NCBI GenBank assembly: GCA_039821555.1
Contig: JBCBNX010000026.1
Span: forward strand, 1-49,709
Direction: 5' to 3'
Source: Bacteroidota bacterium
GTDB lineage: Bacteria; Bacteroidota; Rhodothermia; Rhodothermales; Rubricoccaceae
Length of the DNA stretch: 49,709 nt
In this document: positions 38,101 to 47,024 of the stretch, in pieces
Layout of the letters: every line of letters begins with the position of its first letter
How positions within the stretch are numbered: position 1 is the first letter of the stretch
The notes under the pieces: generated by a model
What the model was told of the DNA's origin: nothing
Seen by the model: the letters and a program-made list of their open reading frames with translations, nothing else
Database searches by the model: none
Translations under genes and position numbers: made by a program

Positions 38101-38470
38101 CGTAGAAGGGGAGTCCTCCCCGGAGACGAAGTCGCCCGCAGAGGCGGATGAGGCGGTCCCGGCTGACGCGCCTGTAGCCGGTGCTGCATCCGCTGGGGTC
38201 GAGCCGGTCTCGCCGTTCGTGGTCGAGGTGTACCCGAACCCGCTTCGGGGAGTCGCCACGCTCCGGCTCTACCTCCGCTCGGAGAGCCCCGTCCGGGTAG
38301 CGCTCTACGATCTCACCGGCCGCCGCGTGGCCATCGTGGTCGACCGGCGACTGGGAGCGGGGTGGCACGGCCTAGCCCTGGATGCTCACGCGTTGACGAG
38401 CGGGCTCTATCTCTGGCGCGCGGAAACAGGGTTCGGCGTGGAGACGGGACACCTGTCCGTCGTGCGCTAG
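35132..38470 (+). CDS. Secreted multi-repeat protein with type IX sorting domain
   Basis: The 1112-residue protein has a signal peptide (1-20, ending ATATAQ). Residues about 25-490 are a large unrecognised domain rich in aromatics (start PVDFRPVVLTGSDVPDLIG; later GMTYTNNLFPDGVAVDG). Three 80-residue repeats follow at about 503-585, 704-785 and 797-878; each has AP-x2-(L/I/N)xGS, then GTAxDxxxxDxGLA/I, and ends ATDVAGN or similar. Between the first and second is a CARDB-like sandwich (ITVTASNIGADPLTSVRVVRS). Residues 880-1030 form a long acidic, Ser/Thr/Pro-rich linker. The end is a type IX sorting domain (EVYPNPLRGVATLRLYL, VALYDLTGRRVAIVV, GLYLWRAE). No enzyme signature was seen; an exported structural or adhesive role is a guess. 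Confidence 0.85.
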   Translation: MRTLALVLAALAALAATATAQPVDFRPVVLTGSDVPDLIGANVTAPVCFAFRDGAWQQCPLQIDEREMLDPASNYPRTVSDAAQLFGGERQLLYTAPQDYPMPGFDPVIRVDSRRGFDADDELVLMARFFGDVVNPAAPPFAPATVSEVLFEGKAVYLFVPTSPLDQSAGIDLVSYTFDLVAGNFPQAYTFEADPTLPDEWGEGDFLAANPEQSPASTAYYSTLFEDRWIQRELRLSDGHGGYGPDLLDRVKYGTRPNTLGNNGVCGRTIWSGSAARGTLGIQKDGPLRAIRFAQGYNSGGLNYVLYQMYERFVVYRMAHQMHSGPGASMWFDLAPEASGMTYTNNLFPDGVAVDGQPEREPGNAFIEDYLDWDYLVGDQGSMVSTWQVETNLTDLYPYSYYEDDTTPETQQCTGDRTAYASAGNVYITGTPENGGMPWTDPSNPASYNSQGKLRFLRLARSIVPEVPNLPEADAQSTVTQLSTPIVFSVREVDVTGGGDVLAPQINGSYSGTSFLGTASDGRPNDTGLATLALSPAATNLALATDSFTEGDATTSFTVTPIDPQVTGSGYVIATDVAGNADSVFVSLDAVVVPFDLAAAATYAFTNATEGTITVTASNIGADPLTSVRVVRSSTAGLAVAQKTITLGALAPGEAKDAVFSFSNATAGATASFQVQDLVVREGESDVSNNDVTVTLDSESDVAAPTLAGSAAGTVWTGTASDSDSNDSGIATVTLAGDATNLTLTVSPFTLGDPQVSLSVELTDAAQPGAGTVVATDIAGNTGTLFLELSPVSGDTAPPILAGSYGASTFEGTARDDRPADTGLASITLRDAVNLRLTVVGDLPGAPSASFRVQPITRKPGRGTLVAIDVAGNESTLFIATDLAGQRATNEGAVNDEVAATDERSDAKEGMFMDAEPDAMRDAMPNEDTGTEPRPPNETAQSGKPTDTRVVDAEVAGKPVSDAGTPSSDDVKDERASTSLTGDKEAVAASVEGESSPETKSPAEADEAVPADAPVAGAASAGVEPVSPFVVEVYPNPLRGVATLRLYLRSESPVRVALYDLTGRRVAIVVDRRLGAGWHGLALDAHALTSGLYLWRAETGFGVETGHLSVVR

Positions 38471-38511
38471 GCGGCGCGCCTCGGCCATCCGTCCCGCACG
38501 GTGCTGCAACG

Positions 38512-38553
38512 AAAAGCGCCCCTCCGAGGGCCGTGCGGGCATCGGAGGGGCGC
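38512..38553 (-). terminator. Rho-independent terminator of the tRNA gene
   Basis: On the minus strand GCGCCCCTCCGA pairs perfectly over 12 bases with its complement (38516-38527 and 38542-38553), and the stem is followed by TTTT (38515-38512). It begins 8 bp after the tRNA 3' end, so the tRNA is a single-gene unit. Confidence 0.85.
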
Positions 38554-38560
38554 GGTGGTG

Positions 38561-38633
38561 TGGAGCTAAGCGGATTCGAACCGCTGACCTCTGCAGTGCG
38601 ATTGCAGCGCTCTACCAACTGAGCTATAGCCCC
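38561..38633 (-). tRNA. tRNA-Ala (anticodon CGC)
   Basis: The 73-base cloverleaf starts GGGGCTATAGCTCAG and ends TAGCTCCA. The acceptor stem has 7 pairs including one G-U. The anticodon stem CTGCA/TGCAG encloses the loop ATCGCAC, giving anticodon CGC for the alanine codon GCG, which is frequent in GC-rich genes. The T arm has the standard GGTTCGAATCC. The 3' CCA is not encoded, as the next bases are CAC. Confidence 0.95.
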
Positions 38634-38739
38634 AGGCGGACTCCAAGTATACGCACGGAGGGTGGGCCTCCCCTCCGCGCGCGGAGATTTCACTGGCTAC
38701 GGGGGCCCTGGCAGCCCCGTCTGCACCAATGTGCCCGCA

Positions 38740-41700
38740 TTAATGGGCTACGGTCACCTTGCGCGTGCGGACGCCCTGCTCGGTCTCCAGGCGCAGCACG
38801 TACACGCCCGGCGCGACGGCCGCCGTCGGCCAGACGGCCTGCCACGTACCGGCCGTCCGCGCCGCGGACGCGAGCACCGCCACCTCGCGGCCGAGCACGT
38901 CGTAGACGGTCAACTGCACCGGGGACGCCTCGGGCAGAGTGTAGGACACCTGCAGGTCGCCCGCCACGGGGTTCGGGTAGGGCGCGTCGAGCGCGAACGA
39001 GAGCGGCGCGGTGTCCGTCTCGGAGGCGACCGCGCCCAGCGGCAGCACGAGAAGCTCGAAGCGCGGCGCCGACGCGCTCCGCAGCGAGACGCCAGCGCGG
39101 CCCGCAATGCCGAGGCGCTGGTCAGGCGAGCCAGACGAGGCTCCCGTCCCTCTGATCTCAAACGAATAAGCGGCGGCTTCGTCCAGGTCCACGCTCGTTC
39201 CTGTGACCCGATCGGTGAGCAGCACGCGCCAGCCTTCGGGCAGCGACGAGCGCGGCCAGGTGAGCGTGGCATCGCCCGCGATGCCCGCGGCGTTCACGAC
39301 GAGCGGGATCGTGTAGGCGTCCGTCACGCCGAGCGGGCGGCCATCCTGCGCGAGCAGGCGCGTGCCGTCCTCAGTCTCTTGCTCGAAGGCGAGCGCGACG
39401 TACGGGTAGGTCAGCGGCGTCAGCTTCTCGGCGTCCCACACCCCGACGCCCTCGGAGGCGTCCTCGGCGAGGTAGAGCACCGCGGCTTGGTCGGTGCGCC
39501 GCAGCCCGGAGGTGGCATCGGTGACGTCCAGGCGGAAGGCGACGAGCGGGGACGCCGCCTCGCGCGATTGCGACGTGCCGCGCGCGTCGAGCGGGACTTC
39601 CAGCGTGCCAGCCCCGGAGGCCTGGTAGAACACGCCCTGCCACACCGGCACTTCGTTGCTCGCGGTTGTCGTGGTGACGTAGCTCCCGATGCACTCCACC
39701 GTCGGCGACGCGTCCGGGGTGCACTGCCACATCTGCCCGACGTTGCTGGCGAGCGTGACAGACCCGTCCCACGTGGCGATGTTGCTTACGTCCAGCGTCG
39801 CGGCGAAAGGGTTGCCGAGCAGGTTCCAGCCGTCGCCGTCCGCGTGCAGCGTGGGGACGCTCACGGCAGCCAGCGGCTCGCTGCCCTCGAACGAGATCGA
39901 CATCGGGAGCGCGATGCTCTCGCTGTTGTTCGGGTCGCCCGCGTCGGGGTCGAGGTCGTTGTCGTACAGGTACCAGATGAAGCCCTGGCCGGACGCGAGT
40001 GCCTCGTTGGACGCTGTCGGCTTGACGAAGGCCGTCCCGTCGTAGCCGACGTACAGGTTGGCCGCTGCGGTCGCGTAGAAGCCCGGTACGCCCTGGACGA
40101 GGTTCTGCCCGGCGAGGTCGGCCACGGTCGTGCCGCCGGTCGGGGCGGTGAGCATGCGCCAGCCGAAGCCGTCCTGGAAGGTGTAGTCCGTGCCGAGGAC
40201 GTTGAGCGTGACTGGCACGGTGGTCAGGGCGGTCCCGGTCCCGTTGGAGGTGAGCGTGATCGCGCCCGTGTAGGTGCCCGCGCTCAGCCCTGTGGCGTCG
40301 ATCGCGACGGAGAAGTCGTCGAAGGTGGCGTCGTCGGCCGCGCCGTACGCCGGGGCGGTGAAGGAGAGCCACTCGGCAGCCGGCGTGAACTCGATCGCGA
40401 AGTTGTCCTTGGCAAACCCGCCGAGGTAGTCGAGGAGAAGGCCCGTGGTGTTGTCTCCGCTCTCGATCCCGATGGTCACGCCGGTGAAGTCGTTGACCGT
40501 CCCTTCGAGATCATCGTACTGGAACTCGATGGTGCCATCGTTGTGCAGGATGATCTGGAAGGTGCTGAGCCGGTTCGAGTTGACGAACCCGCCGCCGAAG
40601 ATGCGCGCGATGTCGTTCCACTGCACGATGAACCGCCCATCGCCCATGTCCTGAAAGTAGATGCTGCTCGGCGGCGTGGACCATAGAAAGTGGTCGGCCC
40701 AGTAGGCCGCGATCACACCATCGGCTGCGGACAGGGACGGCAGGGGCTCTGGCGTCTGGGTCGCGCTGTTGAAGCCCGTGTCGACTGTGACGAACCCGTT
40801 GTCGCTGACTCGGATCGAGGTGTAGCTCGTCCCGAAGTAGGGAAACGAGAACGGCAGCGCGACCGTGGAGAGGACTTCGTTGGAGTTGATGCCGCCGAGC
40901 AACTGCGTGCCTGTGCCGGAGATGTCGGTGAAGCTCGCCGTTGGTCCGCCCACATCGTCGCTGGTGGCGTAGACATAGTTCGTGGTGCCTGCGGGCACGG
41001 CCCCGTCCTCTTGCCGGGTGGCGGCCTCGTAGTAGAGCGTGCCTGCGCCCGTGTTGGAGAGCGTGATGCTGGCCGTCGTGCTGGTGCCCTCGGTCAGGCC
41101 CACCTCGATGGGGCCGCCGGACGCGCTGAGGGTGGCCTCGACGGCGGTGCCTTTGAAGCTGGCGATGGTGTTCGCGCGCTGGTTGGTGGCGCGCGCCACG
41201 TTGCGCAGCTCCTCGTCGCCGGTCGGGTTGCCGTTGAAGGGCTTGTCGGGGGCCGAGAAGCGCTGGATGCGCGTACAGAAGTTGCCGGCGCACGCGTCGC
41301 TGTTGCTCCGCGAGTGCATGATGGTGCCGAAGTCGTTGGGACCGTCGATGTAGCCGTGCCCGTAGACGAAGGGCGTCTCCGTAGGGTCGTTCTCAGTGTG
41401 GTGTCGGGCGCCGATGTTGTGGCCGATCTCGTGGCCGAAGGTGTAGTTGCCGGTCGCGCAGTTCCAGGCGGTCACGGAGAAGGCCAGCGACGAGTCCGAG
41501 CCCACCCAGGCCAGGCCGCACGAGCCGCCGATTCCGCGCAGCAGCACCGCAAAGTCGCCGCCGAAGGTGTCGCGCAGCCCCTCGATGCCGTCGAACTTGG
41601 TGTTGCTGCCTCCCTCGATGGTGAAGTCGTTGAGGTCGGTGCCGAAGTCGGAGGAGTTGTCGTCGGTGGTCTCGTAGATGTGGACGAGCGAGAGGCTCGC

Positions 41701-42489
41701 GAGGATGCCGCTGGCGGTGTAGGCTGTGTTGGTCTCGTCGACGGCGAGCTGGGCGAGGGCCTCGATGGCGGCAGTGCCGCCCGCCTCGGTCGTCGCCGTC
41801 GGCGTGTAGGCGACCACCACGCCGATGGAGGCCGCGGCCTGACGTGCGCCTGCAGGGCTTTCGTGGCTGGCCTCGTGGCGGTGCGACGGATGGGCTGAGC
41901 CGTGCTGACGTGTGTCGTGTTGGTGAGGCTCCGGGGTGCCCGGGATCGCAGCGTCGCGGTCGCGCTGGCCATAGGCTTCCAAAAAGGCCTCGTAGTCAGA
42001 CGGGTGGTCGGGCGGGAACGCGGCCTCGTCCACCTCGATGAGCGCGTGGAGACCGTCGCCGAGCGGGCGGAGCTGGTAGAGGCCGCGCGGCGTCCGGATC
42101 GACCCGGTGACGCCCTCCGCCCGAACGACCAGGTTCGCTGTCGTGCGATAGTCGCGGGTGTGGCCGGACCACGAGGCGTCGGCTGGGGCCCGGCGCGTCA
42201 GGCTCACCTCGGGCAGCACGATGGTTTCCCGGCCGAGGTCGAAGCGCGTCGACGCTTTGGCTTCGAGCGCATCGAGGCGAATGCGTACGAACGAGACGCG
42301 CGCCGTCGTCGGCTGAGCGTCGAGCCGGGCGAGCGCCGTGGACTGGGCGGCGTCGAGCGCGGTGCGCTGCATAGCGGCGGGAACCAACGCGTCGCGCTGG
42401 GCCAGGATGGGCGCGGCGGTGCCAAAAAAGAAGAGTAGAGCGAGCACGCTCCCGACCAAGCGGGGGCGCAGCCATGTACATGTGAGCAT
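38740..42489 (-). CDS. Secreted reprolysin-like zinc metallopeptidase with type IX sorting domain
   Basis: The 1249-residue protein starts with a signal peptide (1-30, ending PILAQ) and a propeptide-like region to about 210. The peptidase domain (about 215-410) carries the metzincin zinc motif HEIGHNIGARH at 353-363 (His353, Glu354, His357, His363) and a methionine turn in TIMHS at Met391. Downstream come an Ig-like segment (ASITLSNTGAGTLYYEA), a choice-of-anchor-like sandwich (about 480-700) and a further unassigned region with FGWRMLTAPTGGTT. The C-terminal 80 residues are a type IX sorting domain (APYPNPVAGDLQVSYTL, LTVYDVLGREVAVL, GVYVLRLETEQG). It should be exported and digest extracellular protein. 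The start has no Shine-Dalgarno sequence. Confidence 0.92.
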   Translation of the reverse strand: MLTCTWLRPRLVGSVLALLFFFGTAAPILAQRDALVPAAMQRTALDAAQSTALARLDAQPTTARVSFVRIRLDALEAKASTRFDLGRETIVLPEVSLTRRAPADASWSGHTRDYRTTANLVVRAEGVTGSIRTPRGLYQLRPLGDGLHALIEVDEAAFPPDHPSDYEAFLEAYGQRDRDAAIPGTPEPHQHDTRQHGSAHPSHRHEASHESPAGARQAAASIGVVVAYTPTATTEAGGTAAIEALAQLAVDETNTAYTASGILASLSLVHIYETTDDNSSDFGTDLNDFTIEGGSNTKFDGIEGLRDTFGGDFAVLLRGIGGSCGLAWVGSDSSLAFSVTAWNCATGNYTFGHEIGHNIGARHHTENDPTETPFVYGHGYIDGPNDFGTIMHSRSNSDACAGNFCTRIQRFSAPDKPFNGNPTGDEELRNVARATNQRANTIASFKGTAVEATLSASGGPIEVGLTEGTSTTASITLSNTGAGTLYYEAATRQEDGAVPAGTTNYVYATSDDVGGPTASFTDISGTGTQLLGGINSNEVLSTVALPFSFPYFGTSYTSIRVSDNGFVTVDTGFNSATQTPEPLPSLSAADGVIAAYWADHFLWSTPPSSIYFQDMGDGRFIVQWNDIARIFGGGFVNSNRLSTFQIILHNDGTIEFQYDDLEGTVNDFTGVTIGIESGDNTTGLLLDYLGGFAKDNFAIEFTPAAEWLSFTAPAYGAADDATFDDFSVAIDATGLSAGTYTGAITLTSNGTGTALTTVPVTLNVLGTDYTFQDGFGWRMLTAPTGGTTVADLAGQNLVQGVPGFYATAAANLYVGYDGTAFVKPTASNEALASGQGFIWYLYDNDLDPDAGDPNNSESIALPMSISFEGSEPLAAVSVPTLHADGDGWNLLGNPFAATLDVSNIATWDGSVTLASNVGQMWQCTPDASPTVECIGSYVTTTTASNEVPVWQGVFYQASGAGTLEVPLDARGTSQSREAASPLVAFRLDVTDATSGLRRTDQAAVLYLAEDASEGVGVWDAEKLTPLTYPYVALAFEQETEDGTRLLAQDGRPLGVTDAYTIPLVVNAAGIAGDATLTWPRSSLPEGWRVLLTDRVTGTSVDLDEAAAYSFEIRGTGASSGSPDQRLGIAGRAGVSLRSASAPRFELLVLPLGAVASETDTAPLSFALDAPYPNPVAGDLQVSYTLPEASPVQLTVYDVLGREVAVLASAARTAGTWQAVWPTAAVAPGVYVLRLETEQGVRTRKVTVAH

Positions 42490-42796
42490 CGGGGGTGGCG
42501 GAATGACCTCGAAAAAGCAAAGACCCAGCGGTCACAGGCTGGGGCCAAGAGCATCATCAAAAAGTACACCGACCTGCGCGCCGGTGAACTCGTCGAGAGC
42601 GGGCCGGTGCGTTCCTCGCAAACATTTGGTGGCCCCCCGTCGCCGGCTGCCCGTCGGCGGCGAACAGCGCGCAACCCACGTGCACCCGCCCGGTATCAGG
42701 GTATTCCCCATCCTCGCACGATAATTCACCAGCGAAATTTCGCGCAGGCTACTACATTCCGACGTTTCCCCCCGACGAACCGATTCCTTTAGCAGC
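42490..42796. promoter_or_regulatory. Divergent control region between the metallopeptidase and acnA
   Basis: The 307 bp separate two divergent start codons and must contain promoters for both. The last 80 bp before acnA are relatively A+T-rich (GATAATTCACC, GAAATTTCGCG, CTACTACATTCC), but no pair of boxes with good spacing was found. No repeat and no coding frame is visible. Confidence 0.4.
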
Positions 42797-45532
<2,736 letters not shown>

Positions 45533-45558
45533 CGGCTCCCAACATGCTCTCGTAGCCA

Positions 45559-45593
45559 AGCGGTGCGGCAGCGATGTCGCACCGCTTTTGTGT
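45559..45593 (+). terminator. Rho-independent terminator after acnA, directly before hen1
   Basis: AGCGGTGCG (45559-45567) and CGCACCGCT (45578-45586) form a perfect 9-bp stem with a 10-base loop, followed by TTTTGTGTGTT. It ends 10 bp before the hen1 start codon, leaving no room for a promoter of hen1 between them. It may be a simple acnA terminator that is partly read through, or an attenuator for hen1-pnkp. Confidence 0.85.
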
Positions 45594-45602
45594 GTTCCAA
45601 CG

Positions 45603-47024
45603 ATGCTCCTGACTCTCACGACGACTCACAGCCCGGCGACGGACCTGGGGTACCTCCTCCACAAACACCCGGCGCGGGTGCAGACGTTCGACCTCCCGTT
45701 CGGGCAGGCGCACGTGTTCTACCCCGAGGTGAGCGACGTGCGTTGCATGGCGGCGTTGCTGCTGGACGTGGATCCCATCGGGCTCGTGCGCGGGCAGGGC
45801 GCGACGCTGGCGCAGTACGTCAACGACCGCCCCTACGTTGCGTCGTCGTTTCTGAGCGTGGCGCTCTCGAAGGTGTTCGGCACAGCGATGGGCGGGCGCT
45901 GCAAAGACCGACCCGCGCTTGTGGAGACGCCGATTCCGCTGGAGGCGCGGCTGGCGGTGGTGCCCTGCCACGGCGGGGCCGACGTGCTCCGCCGCCTCTT
46001 CGAGCCGCTCGGCTACGAGGTCGAGGCGACGGGACACCCGCTGGACGAGACGTTTCCACAGTGGGGCGACAGCCCGTACTTCACCGTCACGCTCCGCCAC
46101 ACCGTCCGGCTCGCCGACCTGCTCTCGCACCTCTACGTGCTCATCCCCGTCCTCGACGGTGCGAAGCACTACTACGTCGGCGAGGACGAGGTCGACAAGC
46201 TGCTCGATAAGGGCGCGGCGTGGCTGCCGGGCCACCCCGAGCGCGCGTTCATCACGCGCCGGTATCTCCGCTTCGGCGGCCTCGCCCGCGACGCGCTCGC
46301 CCGCCTCGCTGAGGCCGACGACTCGGCGCTGCCCGACGACGACGCCCAGGCGGCGAAGAAAGAGGCCGTCGAGCAGCCGATGCGGCTTCACGACCAGCGC
46401 CTCGACGCGGCGGTCGACGTGCTCAAGGCGGCGGGCGCGCAGCGCGTGCTCGACCTCGGCTGTGGCGAGGGCAAATTGGTCCGGCGGCTCATGGACGATG
46501 CCCAGTTCACCGAGATCGTCGGGATGGACGTGTCCGTGCGGGTGCTCGAACGGGCAAAGGCGTGGCTCGACCGGCGGCCTGAGCGCCAGCAGCGGCGGGT
46601 CCGGCTCCTGCACGGCTCGCTGCTCTACCGCGACCGTCGCCTCGACGGCTTCGACGCTGCCGCCGTGGTGGAGGTGATCGAACACCTCGACGCGCCACGG
46701 CTGGCCGCGTTCGAGCGGACCGTCTTCGCCCACGCGCGCCCTGGCACCGTCGTCGTGACGACGCCCAACCAGGAGTACAACGCGCTCTTCGAGAGCCTGC
46801 CTGCGGGCCAGTTTCGCCACCCTGACCATCGCTTCGAGTGGACGCGCGCCGAGTTCGCCGCGTGGGGTACGCGCCTCGCCGACGCACACGGCTATGCCGT
46901 CCGCTTTCTACCCATCGGCCCCGAGGACCCGACGCGCGGCGCGCCGTCGCAGATGGCTGTCTTCGAGCGGACTGACACCATGGCCTCTGACGTGACCCTG
47001 ACTGACGGCGAGGTGCCCGTATGA
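45603..47024 (+). CDS. hen1: Hen1, RNA 3'-terminal ribose 2'-O-methyltransferase
   Basis: Bacterial Hen1 adds a 2'-O-methyl group at the broken end of an RNA before Pnkp seals it, which protects the repaired site from being cut again. The 473-residue protein has an N-terminal Pnkp-activating domain (about 1-240) with the typical start MLLTLTTTHSPATDLGYLLHK (first 20 shown as MLLTLTTTH and DLGYLLHK) and FYPEVSDVRCMAALLLDVDP. The C-terminal methyltransferase (about 255-473) has the SAM motif VLDLGCGEG, the manganese-binding EVIEH (Glu357, Glu360, His361) and a later histidine pair in RHPDHRFEW. The open frame reaches 45423, but upstream codons are only a shadow of acnA. It overlaps pnkp by 4 bp. 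Confidence 0.95.
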   Translation: MLLTLTTTHSPATDLGYLLHKHPARVQTFDLPFGQAHVFYPEVSDVRCMAALLLDVDPIGLVRGQGATLAQYVNDRPYVASSFLSVALSKVFGTAMGGRCKDRPALVETPIPLEARLAVVPCHGGADVLRRLFEPLGYEVEATGHPLDETFPQWGDSPYFTVTLRHTVRLADLLSHLYVLIPVLDGAKHYYVGEDEVDKLLDKGAAWLPGHPERAFITRRYLRFGGLARDALARLAEADDSALPDDDAQAAKKEAVEQPMRLHDQRLDAAVDVLKAAGAQRVLDLGCGEGKLVRRLMDDAQFTEIVGMDVSVRVLERAKAWLDRRPERQQRRVRLLHGSLLYRDRRLDGFDAAAVVEVIEHLDAPRLAAFERTVFAHARPGTVVVTTPNQEYNALFESLPAGQFRHPDHRFEWTRAEFAAWGTRLADAHGYAVRFLPIGPEDPTRGAPSQMAVFERTDTMASDVTLTDGEVPV

